Positions 6,807 through 13,885 of a stretch of 16,786 bases of DNA are shown here, one piece after another. The notes beneath the pieces are model-generated. The model had not been told where the DNA came from, searched no databases, and saw only the letters and a program-made list of their open reading frames with translations. The stretch spans positions 1-16,786 of the forward strand of contig JAIRRO010000002.1 in assembly GCA_031255955.1 (NCBI GenBank), in the 5' to 3' direction. Position numbers and translations under genes: made by a program. Position 1 is the stretch's first letter; every line of letters starts with the position of its first letter. This stretch comes from Oscillospiraceae bacterium. Its GTDB lineage: Bacteria; Bacillota; Clostridia; Oscillospirales; Oscillospiraceae.

Positions 6807-9638
6807 TCATATCGCCTTCACCTCACACAGCCCCTCTCTAAACGGCACAAAGCCGCTGATGGGGTCAAAATCGCGCGATATAAGCTCGTTGGCGTTCGCC
6901 TGCGCCCACCCGTGCGGAATGTCCGCCGTCCCGCGCTTTATCGTCCCGCTGGGCTCTATCTTCATCACAATGCCCCCGGGGTTTATCGGCGCTGTGATGC
7001 GAACCATATCGCCGCTTTTCAAGCCGCGTTCGGCAGCGTCAAGCGGATGCAGACGCATAACAGGCTCCGGCTCAAACCGCCTCAGCCACGGCAGCTCGCG
7101 GTGCTTTGCGTTGGAATAGTACGGCACGCGCGCGCCCGTTATCGGGACAAGCGGGTATTCACGCGCGATATCAGGTGTTGAAACGGGGCTGTACACCGGC
7201 TCGCGGTACACGGGGCGCGGATCAAGACCATGCTCGCGCAGCACCTCTGAAACAAATTCCACCTTACCGCTTGGCGTGTCAAAGCCCGGCTTGCCGTCGC
7301 GGCGTAATAAACCAAGCTCCCACTTTTTGCGCCTCGGCGCGCCCCTCAGCGGAAGAAACAGCCCGTCGGGCGACGCCGCCCGCAGATCCTCTAATGTGTA
7401 TGTTTTCGCTCCGCCGAGCGTTCGCAGCGTTTCGCGCAGACATTGCTCCTCGGCGTCGGGTCCGCCGCCGAAAAACACATCCCCATACCCAAGCGCCGTA
7501 CCGATATCACAGCAGATTCGATAATCGCTCCGCGCCTCTCCCCGCGGCGCGATTGCAGGCTCGCGCAGAAAAATTCGTCTGCCGCTGATTGTCAGCGGAG
7601 CGGAGCGTTCATAGCTCATCGCGGCGGGCAACAAAATATCCACATAATCGTGCGTCCACGGATTATCCCGAAAATCCGCCGCCGCCACAAAGTCCATATC
7701 ACGAAACGCCGCTTGATACTCGCGCGACTGCCCCCACATTATCGCGTTGCCGCCGAGCATCAGGCAGGCTTTTATCGCACCGCTTTTGACGTATTCCGGC
7801 AGACTGTTGATTTGAATATTGCCGTCAATGTCCGTTGCCTCCCACAGCGGGTGGTATGCGGTATCGGCGCGCAGATGCCGAATAGAGGGATAGATGTCCA
7901 GCCGCGCGAAGCTGTAAGAAGCGCCGGAAAGGTCGATGTCCGGCACATCATCGGCGATAATATGCCCGCCGTCCACATCAAGACTGCCTGTCAGCGGGAT
8001 TAACAGCATCATCGCGCGATAATTATCCGTGCCGTTCGTGTGATGCGGCTGCGCGGAGGAGGATTTGATGGTGATGGGCTTGGTTCGCCGCGTGAGTAGG
8101 CTCGCGGCGGCTTTCAAGGTCTCCGGCGACACATCGCAAATTCGGGACGTTTTTTCAAGCGTATATTCCGCCGCAAGCGCGGCGTACTCGTCAAACCCGT
8201 GCGCCCATTCGGCGATAAAGCGCTTGTCATAGTTGCCGGATTTGATGATTTGGTCGGCGAAAAACAGCGCGAGCGCGCCGTCTGTACCCGGTCGCAGCTG
8301 GATATGCACATCGGCAAGATCCTCCACCGTGTTTGTGACGCGCGGGTCAACGACGATGTATTTCACCTCGCCGAGCTGCTTCGTGGTTTTCATACGCTCG
8401 ATGCTCCATCCGGCGCTGACGGCGGGATTGTTCCCCCATATGATACATACAGAGGTGTCGTTTATATCGGGCGGCGCGCCCATTGCCAGCGAGGCTGTCG
8501 CCCTGCATTCCACACCGTAAATCAGCTTGATGGCGATAGTAGTCGCGGTGGCGCAGGTGCTGGATTCCGTGCCGAAATTCGGACTGCCAAAGGTGTATGC
8601 CAGCCGCTGAAGGACGGCGCGCGGCTCCTTGGGGTCCCCCGCCATAAACAGCACCTTTTCCGCGCCGTATTGCGTCTTTATCGATTGCAGCCGCTCGGCG
8701 ATTGTAGCAATTGCCTCCTCCCACGAGATGCGCTCCCAGCGGCTTCGCTCGCCCTTTGGATTTGTTCGCCTAAGCGGATACAGCACGCGGTCGGGGGCGT
8801 AAATATCCTGCACAGAGGCAAGTCCCATCGGGCAAAGAGTTTCGTTACCGTATTGCTCACGGCGCTCTATGCGCAGGATTTTGCCGTCGCGAACCAGCAG
8901 CTTGACGCCGCAGCGCGGCACGTGATTGCACATCACGCAGTGGGAATATTTATAGTCGCCATAAGTCACCACCCGTAGACGGTCGCGTGCTTTTATTAAC
9001 CCATCCGTCGCAGGGCGCAGCCCCGCGTCACCCGGGCGCATTCTCTCCGCGACGGTTTCAAGCGGAAGCGGCGCGCCGTTCACGCCGACGGGCGTCGGCA
9101 TACCCGCGGGCAGGATATAGTATACGGATGAATTGCGCACCCTTTCGGCGCCGTATAGCCTGATATAACAGCACAGCTCACTTTCCGGGTCGTCAAGGTC
9201 GCCGAAGATTCTGGCGCCCGCGGGGCAAAGCGCGACGCAAATCGGTTCCTCCCCGCGCGACAGCCTATCCTGACAAAGCGTACACTTTTCAGCCTTAAAC
9301 CCTCCCGCCGCGGTTTCCGTGATGAAGCGCTGTCCGTAAGGGCAAGCCCTTTGGCACGCGCCGCAGCCGACGCATTTGTCGTCGTTCGTGAGAATCGGCC
9401 CCTGCGGGGATTTTGTTGTCGCGCCGGTCGGGCAAACAGCGTGACAGGGCGCGTCATCGCAGTGATTGCACATCGTGCTAACATATCGTCTGTGCGCGCC
9501 GCCCTTTGCCTGATATTCCACGATGGCGCCTTGATTGTAATCCACCCCGTCGCCCGTGCTGAAATACTGCTTGCAAGCGACAACGCAGCCGTGGCACCCC
9601 GTGCAGCGTTCCAAATCAATCAGCATCCCGTATCGCAT
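6807..9638 (-). CDS. fused ferredoxin / molybdopterin oxidoreductase, cytoplasmic
   Basis: This 943-residue protein joins two subunits that are usually separate. Residues 1-160 are a DmsB/NrfC-like electron-transfer unit with four Cys quartets: 12/15/18/22, 57/60/65/69, 89/92/95/99 and 119/122/134/138. After a linker comes the catalytic subunit. Its own Fe-S site is Cys234, 237, 243 and 269, with a 5-residue gap before the third Cys where 3 is usual. Molybdopterin domains follow, then a C-terminal dinucleotide-binding domain. Cys362 in TESSTC is the likely Mo/W ligand. No twin-arginine signal or membrane segment is present, so it should be cytosolic. By eye it is nearest the acetylene-hydratase/catechol-dehydroxylase-like branch; substrate is unknown. 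The ATG at 9638 follows AAGGAGGT by seven bases, ruling out the in-frame ATG at 9674. Confidence 0.88.
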   Translation of the reverse strand: MRYGMLIDLERCTGCHGCVVACKQYFSTGDGVDYNQGAIVEYQAKGGAHRRYVSTMCNHCDDAPCHAVCPTGATTKSPQGPILTNDDKCVGCGACQRACPYGQRFITETAAGGFKAEKCTLCQDRLSRGEEPICVALCPAGARIFGDLDDPESELCCYIRLYGAERVRNSSVYYILPAGMPTPVGVNGAPLPLETVAERMRPGDAGLRPATDGLIKARDRLRVVTYGDYKYSHCVMCNHVPRCGVKLLVRDGKILRIERREQYGNETLCPMGLASVQDIYAPDRVLYPLRRTNPKGERSRWERISWEEAIATIAERLQSIKTQYGAEKVLFMAGDPKEPRAVLQRLAYTFGSPNFGTESSTCATATTIAIKLIYGVECRATASLAMGAPPDINDTSVCIIWGNNPAVSAGWSIERMKTTKQLGEVKYIVVDPRVTNTVEDLADVHIQLRPGTDGALALFFADQIIKSGNYDKRFIAEWAHGFDEYAALAAEYTLEKTSRICDVSPETLKAAASLLTRRTKPITIKSSSAQPHHTNGTDNYRAMMLLIPLTGSLDVDGGHIIADDVPDIDLSGASYSFARLDIYPSIRHLRADTAYHPLWEATDIDGNIQINSLPEYVKSGAIKACLMLGGNAIMWGQSREYQAAFRDMDFVAAADFRDNPWTHDYVDILLPAAMSYERSAPLTISGRRIFLREPAIAPRGEARSDYRICCDIGTALGYGDVFFGGGPDAEEQCLRETLRTLGGAKTYTLEDLRAASPDGLFLPLRGAPRRKKWELGLLRRDGKPGFDTPSGKVEFVSEVLREHGLDPRPVYREPVYSPVSTPDIAREYPLVPITGARVPYYSNAKHRELPWLRRFEPEPVMRLHPLDAAERGLKSGDMVRITAPINPGGIVMKIEPSGTIKRGTADIPHGWAQANANELISRDFDPISGFVPFREGLCEVKAI

Positions 9639-9667
9639 ATCCCGTACCTCCTTGCATAAAGCAGTGT

Positions 9668-9692
9668 ATAACATATATTAACCATATGTTAT
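9668..9692. promoter_or_regulatory. perfect 9-bp dyad, candidate operator
   Basis: ATAACATAT (9668-9676) and ATATGTTAT (9684-9692) form a perfect inverted repeat around 7 bases. It lies just downstream of the predicted minus-strand transcription start (about 9696), where a repressor would block the oxidoreductase/importer unit. A degenerate copy occurs at 9793-9817. It does not match the FNR box TTGAT-N4-ATCAA. Confidence 0.6.
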
Positions 9693-9702
9693 TGTGATTT
9701 TA

Positions 9703-9731
9703 AGTGTACGCCTGTACGAATCGCCTGTCAA
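9703..9731 (-). promoter_or_regulatory. promoter for the oxidoreductase-importer unit
   Basis: On the minus strand, a perfect TTGACA (9731-9726) and TACACT (9708-9703, 4 of 6) are 17 bases apart. Transcription would start near 9696, run through the dyad at 9692-9668 and reach the ATG at 9638. No other promoter of this quality is evident before the downstream transporter genes. Confidence 0.6.
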
Positions 9732-9792
9732 GACGGCATTATAGCCAAAGATTCAAGCACACGGGTCGGATATGAGTGGCAATATTACCTAT

Positions 9793-9817
9793 ATAACATA
9801 TATTCAATATAAGTAAT
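9793..9817. promoter_or_regulatory. second, imperfect copy of the 25-bp dyad element
   Basis: The 12-base word ATAACATATATT of the first dyad recurs here in the same orientation. The second half-site, ATAAGTAAT (9809-9817), matches ATATGTTAT at 7 of 9 bases with identical spacing. Overall 20 of 25 positions agree with 9668-9692. It lies 27 bases upstream of the -35 of the plus-strand promoter, a position compatible with an activator or with looping to the first copy. The AT-rich surroundings raise the chance of coincidence. Confidence 0.5.
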
Positions 9818-9843
9818 ATAATAAAACATTCTTGTATAATTTG

Positions 9844-9872
9844 TTGAATAACCCCGAATTTTGTGGTATAAT
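9844..9872 (+). promoter_or_regulatory. strong extended -10 promoter, plus strand
   Basis: TTGAAT (9844-9849) is followed after 17 bases by a perfect TATAAT (9867-9872), preceded by the extended -10 dinucleotide TG at 9864-9865. The start would be near 9879. The ribosome site GGAGGG (9885-9890) is only a few bases later, so the leader is very short, and the ORF cannot begin at codons upstream of the promoter. Confidence 0.7.
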
Positions 9873-9900
9873 GCGCTTAGCTTTGGAGGGCGGTGAAGCA

Positions 9901-10233
9901 TTGGCGTTTTTTTCAAAACAAAAAGATAAAATTTATAAAGCCCTTATTGACGCGATGCACGGCGCCCTGCTCGGCTATGCGCGGCTGAAAATAGCGGACA
10001 AACAGGCTGCGGGTGTAAACCGCCGCAATTTTTTTGATTTTATGTCACAATTTGCCGCATTCGATGCACTTATACTACAGGGGGGTAAATCGGGCGAAGC
10101 GCGCCGCCCGACGGAGCCGCACAATAAACCGAAAGGGGCGATGCCTAATGAATGTGTGAAAAGTAAACACTCGAACCCTTTAAACCCGCGTATTCGCAGC
10201 CCTTTTGTCCCTACGCACCCCCGCGTCCGGTGA
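9901..10233 (+). CDS. small unknown ORF behind a strong promoter
   Basis: This is a 110-residue product I do not recognise. It starts at the TTG at 9901, ten bases after GGAGGG and about 22 bases after the predicted transcription start. The same frame is open from 9832, but that earlier start lies upstream of the promoter. Residues 1-62 look like a helical soluble domain with mixed charge (KQKDKIYKALIDAMHGALLG and on). From about residue 65 the sequence turns into a Pro/Lys/Arg/His-rich tail of low complexity that may be natively disordered or the product of a 3' frame change. No membrane segment or signal peptide is present. It is divergent from the oxidoreductase gene, the usual place for a regulator, but no DNA-binding motif is visible. 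Confidence 0.5.
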   Translation: MAFFSKQKDKIYKALIDAMHGALLGYARLKIADKQAAGVNRRNFFDFMSQFAAFDALILQGGKSGEARRPTEPHNKPKGAMPNECVKSKHSNPLNPRIRSPFVPTHPRVR

Positions 10234-10356
10234 TTCAGAAGTACAAAAACTCAGGCAAATACTCAAACGTACATACAAGCGCAAGTGCAATTCACGGCAT
10301 CTCAGCTAACCAGTATTGTAGCGATATATTTATTTCATTAAGGGATGACCCAAAAA

Positions 10357-11064
10357 GTGAAGAAAATCATCAGCATTTGTTTGGCAATAACGATGGCGAT
10401 TACATTCCCGATATCGGCGATAGCAACTAAGGGAGATATGGCAAGCACGAACACAATGGAAACAATTCGAGCTGTGGCGGTTAACGCGCCGTCAAAATTC
10501 GAGGAAACAGCGGACTGGGCGTCTGTCACAGCGATTTTGCAAGAAACACCGTTAACTGATATTGAAGGTAATTTGCGTGCATATTGTTTTGATTTGGAAA
10601 ATACCGAAACAAATGAGCGCGCATATATTATCGTCAGCCTAAATACAACGGAGTATCCGGTTCTTCAATATGCTCCTACCGCGATTTCCCCGTATTACGA
10701 AAGTGTTGAGGAAGGAACATCTGCGGTCTACGCCGGTGCAGGCAGATACTTCACGACAGACGAGAACGGTATTCAATCGCTGACGACTGACGAGGCGTAT
10801 ACAGCCAATGAACTTGAACTGATTATCGAAACGTCGCAGTTGTCTCGGACATCTACACAAGGTGTAAACAGCGCGCTTTCCGCAGTCGAGGATTTTACCG
10901 GTGAATGGGCGTATTTTGCGAGCGATTCGACGGCGTTCAATACGCAATCAGCAGCGGTGACAGAATCCGAAGTCCTTATCGCGAATGTGGTATTAAGTGG
11001 CGTACCGAATTTGCAGTGGTATTTGGGTTGTACACCTACCGCAATGGCCATAGCAAAACTATGA
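10357..11064 (+). CDS. secreted C39-like peptidase, truncated after the catalytic Cys
   Basis: This 235-residue exported protein has a signal peptide (about 1-20), then a long beta-rich prodomain-like region. It ends GVPNLQWYLGCTPTAMAIAKL-stop. The motif GCTPTA is the N-terminal active-site motif of C39-like cysteine peptidases (Cys225 here), which normally continue for well over 100 more residues carrying the catalytic His and Asp/Asn. Those are absent, and no other frame downstream restores them, so an internal deletion is more likely than a frameshift. The protein is probably inactive as a peptidase. GTG at 10357 (MKKII) is preferred because AAGGGA lies eleven bases upstream; the ATG at 10345 overlaps that site. 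A weak promoter candidate is TTCACG-N17-TATTGT (10291-10319). Its stop overlaps the next start as ATGA. Confidence 0.6.
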   Translation: MKKIISICLAITMAITFPISAIATKGDMASTNTMETIRAVAVNAPSKFEETADWASVTAILQETPLTDIEGNLRAYCFDLENTETNERAYIIVSLNTTEYPVLQYAPTAISPYYESVEEGTSAVYAGAGRYFTTDENGIQSLTTDEAYTANELELIIETSQLSRTSTQGVNSALSAVEDFTGEWAYFASDSTAFNTQSAAVTESEVLIANVVLSGVPNLQWYLGCTPTAMAIAKL

Positions 11065-11630
11065 AAAGAACAATAATCGTTGTCATCGGCACACTGATTA
11101 CGTTACTGATATTTGGAGGCGCGATCTTGTTTAATGAATCATTGGAGTCCGGAATGGTTGAAGGAAATGATTTGCCCAACTCTACCGTGCCACACGAAAC
11201 GGACGAAACAACTATGGGAGACATAGGTGTGATAGCACAAAATCTCAACAACAAAATTGATCTCGGACTCTCGGACATAACTGATGCAGATATCGCGCGC
11301 GTCATATTTACGAAATACCGCGGCGGGGCGTATACATGGGAAAGCGCGGAGAAAGAAATTATATCCGACGTGCTAAACCGGCTGAAATCAGCCACGGGAG
11401 CATATGCGCCTGAAAATATTATGGTTGGCGGCGATACAGGAATCGCCTTTGTGCTGAATGACGGCAGCGAAACAGGCGAAATATCAATATTTTCCGAAAC
11501 CTTGATCGCGTGTTATTCAGAGCGCGGACAGCTTCCATACATTTTGGATAGTCCGCGACCGCTTGAAGAATGGGACGCGCTGATTGAGAAATGCGACGTG
11601 CTGTACACGCCGCCGCAAGGAACGAATTAG
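11061..11630 (+). CDS. unknown single-pass membrane-anchored protein
   Basis: This 189-residue protein has an N-terminal uncleaved-looking membrane anchor (about 4-24) and an acidic linker rich in Asn/Thr/Glu (to about 50). An extracytoplasmic alpha/beta domain of about 130 residues follows, with no motif I recognise. The ATG at 11061 overlaps the preceding stop as ATGA. There is no clear ribosome site, so translation may be coupled to the truncated peptidase gene. In-frame sequence upstream of 11061 reads antisense-like and is not part of it. The gene may have been brought next to the peptidase remnant by a deletion. It ends 171 bases before the sigma factor gene. Confidence 0.6.
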   Translation: MKRTIIVVIGTLITLLIFGGAILFNESLESGMVEGNDLPNSTVPHETDETTMGDIGVIAQNLNNKIDLGLSDITDADIARVIFTKYRGGAYTWESAEKEIISDVLNRLKSATGAYAPENIMVGGDTGIAFVLNDGSETGEISIFSETLIACYSERGQLPYILDSPRPLEEWDALIEKCDVLYTPPQGTN

Positions 11631-11720
11631 CGAGGCATTATCTTTGCATTACTGATACGGTATTTGAATAGATGCTTCTCCGTCGCGATAAATGACTTCA
11701 ACGAGGCATCAGACAATGCG

Positions 11721-11755
11721 CGCAAGCGGCGGGGCAATCGGTCTCGCCGCTTGCG
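11721..11755. promoter_or_regulatory. perfect 11-bp GC-rich stem-loop before the sigma factor
   Basis: CGCAAGCGGCG (11721-11731) and CGCCGCTTGCG (11745-11755) pair perfectly across a 13-base loop. No T-tract follows on either strand, so it is not a standard intrinsic terminator. It ends 36 bases before the sigma factor ribosome site, so it could end upstream transcripts inefficiently, protect mRNA ends or be a regulator site. The rest of 11631-11801 shows no gene and no convincing promoter. Confidence 0.65.
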
Positions 11756-11801
11756 ATAAAGAATAAATAAAGCGAAAAACCAGTACATACGGAGGCGAAT
11801 T

Positions 11802-12311
11802 GTGGAAAGCGATCTTGTTGAGCGGTTGTATCGGGAGTGTTATGAAGAGCTGTGCAGATACGCGCAGCAGAAGCTGAACAGGCGAGATAGGGCGGAGGAG
11901 CTTGCGCAGGATGCATTTGTAGTGGCGGTCCGTAGGCGTGATGAGCTTCCCGAATTGCTCAATCCGGTCGCGTGGATGTACGGGGTTATGCGAAAGCTGA
12001 TTTTGCGTGAATGTATTGACCGCTCCGTGATTGCCGCAAACACTATTCCGCTCGCGGAGCTTTCCGCGAAGCACGAGCCGTATTATACGGAGAATATGGA
12101 TTTATACGATACATATGAGGACTTCGCTGCGTATTCCGATTTGCCTGACAACCTGAGCGAAAGCGACAGGAAGTTGCTCTATGACGTGTATATTGACGGG
12201 TACTCGCTGCGGGAGGTAGCGGCGGTGCTTGACATTACATATGAGGCTTGCAGAAAGCGGCTTGAGCGGGCGAGGAAAAACGCGAGATTGCCGCTGTTTG
12301 ACGAGAACTGA
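11802..12311 (+). CDS. ECF-type RNA polymerase sigma factor
   Basis: This 169-residue sigma-70 family protein has only the two domains of ECF factors. Region 2 (about 8-75) contains ELAQDAFV and the NPVAWMYGVMRKLI helix. Region 4 (about 117-163) carries the helix-turn-helix YSLREVAAVLDITYEACRKR, which reads the -35 element. An acidic Tyr-rich linker (about 90-115) joins them. The start is GTG at 11802, six bases after GGAGG. The next gene encodes a membrane protein with anti-sigma architecture, which probably holds this factor inactive until a cell-surface signal. I found no clear ECF-type promoter upstream of this gene, so autoregulation is not supported by the sequence. Confidence 0.9.
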   Translation: MESDLVERLYRECYEELCRYAQQKLNRRDRAEELAQDAFVVAVRRRDELPELLNPVAWMYGVMRKLILRECIDRSVIAANTIPLAELSAKHEPYYTENMDLYDTYEDFAAYSDLPDNLSESDRKLLYDVYIDGYSLREVAAVLDITYEACRKRLERARKNARLPLFDEN

Positions 12312-12375
12312 AATGTTTTACTAAAGCGATATCACATTCACGCTTTTTCGTAATTATTATAATAGGGGTGCAAAT

Positions 12376-13263
12376 TTGAAAATCGACGGAGAAATCAAAA
12401 CGCTTGTGGATATACCGACTGAGACAATAGAACAGCTTATCCGCGAAACGCCGCTTGACGACAGCTTGGACATCAATTATCTTCGCGCTCTGTTGAAGGA
12501 ACTCTCAAGACGTCCGGAAACGGAGCCTGTTGACGTTAACGCTGCATGGAAGTGGTTTCAACAAATCCTCAGAGAGGAAGGGCTATCCGATGGCGCCGAC
12601 GCCAAGCCTGACGCCGAACCCCAAGTTCAGGCAAAAACTACGCCGCGCACTAGCCGTTTTCGCCCGCGCGAATTTCTCAGGCGGACAGCCGCCGCCGCGA
12701 TGTTCGCGGTTATTTTGCTCATCGCAAACGCCGCCGTCGCGTCGGCGTTTCACATGAACATCCTGCGAACAGTGATTTCGTTCACGGACGAGCTTCTGAC
12801 ACGAACCATTGCACCGTCGGAGTACACGCCTGACGTGCCGTATATACCAAGCGGCGCAGCCGTACCGGGAAAGAGCATACTTCAAACCGCGCTGGACGAA
12901 ATGGGAGTGACGCAGGCGCAAGCCCCAGAGTGGCTGCCGGAGGGGTTTGAGTTCAATCTCTTGGAAAGCTCCGATACCCGCACCGGTGAAACAGTGTCGG
13001 CGCTGTACAAAAACGGCGAGAAAATGATAGCGCTGACATTCACGCTGTACAGTCAAATTCCGGAGGGACTGGCCGTCAGTCATCAAAAAAGCGAAGGCGA
13101 GCCTTTGGAGTACGGGCACGGCGGCAATATCCACTACATCTTCAAAAACCTTGATAAAACAGCCGCGACTTGGCTTGACGGCACATGCGACTGTTACATT
13201 CAGGGCGACATCTCGGTAGACGAAATGAAACTGATCATCAATTCAATGTACAAGGAGAACTGA
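12376..13263 (+). CDS. membrane anti-sigma factor with DUF4367-like sensor domain
   Basis: This 295-residue protein has a cytoplasmic N-terminal region (1-103) that includes an amphipathic Trp-rich stretch (57-69). One membrane segment (about 104-125) precedes an extracellular domain. Residues about 180-293 resemble DUF4367, with PEWLPEGF at the front and a TWLDG...GDISVDEMKLIINSMY end. The order is typical of Firmicute anti-sigma factors encoded after their sigma gene, 64 bases upstream here. The start is TTG at 12376, seven bases after AGGGG. A TATAAT at 12358-12363 is too near the start and has no -35. The protein would bind the ECF factor on the inside and sense an envelope condition outside; the ligand is unknown. 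Confidence 0.8.
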   Translation: MKIDGEIKTLVDIPTETIEQLIRETPLDDSLDINYLRALLKELSRRPETEPVDVNAAWKWFQQILREEGLSDGADAKPDAEPQVQAKTTPRTSRFRPREFLRRTAAAAMFAVILLIANAAVASAFHMNILRTVISFTDELLTRTIAPSEYTPDVPYIPSGAAVPGKSILQTALDEMGVTQAQAPEWLPEGFEFNLLESSDTRTGETVSALYKNGEKMIALTFTLYSQIPEGLAVSHQKSEGEPLEYGHGGNIHYIFKNLDKTAATWLDGTCDCYIQGDISVDEMKLIINSMYKEN

Positions 13264-13268
13264 ACACT

Positions 13269-13703
13269 ATGAAAAAACACGCTTTCAAAACACTCACGCT
13301 CGTATTGGCGCTTGTAATGGCATTCGTCATAGGTGTACCCGCGTCGGCAGGACAGCTTCGAGCCAGCCGCGAGCTGGCGAGCTGCACCGTGACTATGTAT
13401 GCGGATGGAAACGGCAAGGTGACGGCGGAGTTTACCACGGTCGCCGTCGGGGTGGCGGACGAGGTCGGCGCGACAAAGGTCGTGATTCAACGGAAGGTGG
13501 GTTCGAGCTGGGTGACGGCGCAAACCTTCACGCGAAGCAGTTATAATAATCTCATCGGGCAAAACCGTATCTCTTATTCGAACGAAGTGACGCACAATGG
13601 CACGGCAGGACAGCAGTACCGCGCCATCGTGACGGCTTACGCGAAAATTGGCAGCGGCTCAACATCCGACGACTACACCACCAACACCGTAATCGCGACA
13701 TAG
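13269..13703 (+). CDS. small secreted beta-rich protein in the sigma operon
   Basis: This 144-residue exported protein has a classical signal peptide (cut near ASA, residues 23-26) and a mature part of about 118 residues. The mature part is rich in Thr, Val, Ser, Tyr and Gly with alternating beta-like strands, for example the segment TVTMYADGNGKVTAEFTT. It may have an immunoglobulin-like fold, but I recognise no named family. It starts at ATG 13269, eleven bases after AAGGAG, itself inside the 3' end of the anti-sigma gene. With a gap of five bases between the genes, it is very likely co-transcribed with the sigma/anti-sigma pair, so it may be the signal, an effector or an envelope component of that system. 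Confidence 0.75.
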   Translation: MKKHAFKTLTLVLALVMAFVIGVPASAGQLRASRELASCTVTMYADGNGKVTAEFTTVAVGVADEVGATKVVIQRKVGSSWVTAQTFTRSSYNNLIGQNRISYSNEVTHNGTAGQQYRAIVTAYAKIGSGSTSDDYTTNTVIAT

Positions 13704-13747
13704 GGCGGCGAAAAGCGCCTTGCGGCAATTGAATTTCACCCGGACGC

Positions 13748-13767
13748 GAAAAAAATAAAATTTTTTC
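13748..13767 (+). terminator. weak terminator-like A/T palindrome after the sigma operon
   Basis: GAAAAAA (13748-13754) and TTTTTTC (13761-13767) pair around six bases, 45 bases after the end of the small secreted protein gene. A 4-bp GGCG/CGCC hairpin lies closer to the gene. The stem is A/T only, so terminator strength would be low. The call rests on position and the T-run. Confidence 0.3.
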
Positions 13768-13885
13768 TCGAACCATGCAACAATTTGCCCCAAAAAAGGG
13801 ATATACAGTATAGGGAGACAAATTCAGCACGGCGATCATCGTTTCCGTATCGGCAACACTTGCACTGATGACAATCATCATTTAA

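Noticed and set aside
8199..8978. 259-residue plus-strand frame inside the oxidoreductase gene
   Set aside because: The minus strand here encodes conserved molybdopterin-domain sequence. The plus frame has no recognisable domain or start signals.
9668..9692. The dyad as an FNR, CRP or ModE box
   Set aside because: FNR (TTGAT-N4-ATCAA) and CRP (TGTGA-N6-TCACA) half-sites are absent. The likeness to ModE sites is limited to AT-rich words with arms in a different orientation.
10230..10430. 66-residue frame overlapping the start of the truncated peptidase gene
   Set aside because: It would cover the signal peptide region in another frame, has no ribosome site, and its end (DGDYIPDIGDSN) is just the shifted reading of the signal peptide codons.
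12358..12363. TATAAT just before the anti-sigma gene
   Set aside because: No -35 box at 16-18 bases upstream, and transcription would start at or within the ribosome site. The gene is better explained as part of the sigma operon.
13803..13820. Resemblance of TATAGGGAGA here, and of ACTCACTAT near 14022, to a T7 RNA polymerase promoter
   Set aside because: Only fragments match. Neither place has the full 18-base core and there is no phage polymerase gene in view, so coincidence is the simpler reading.
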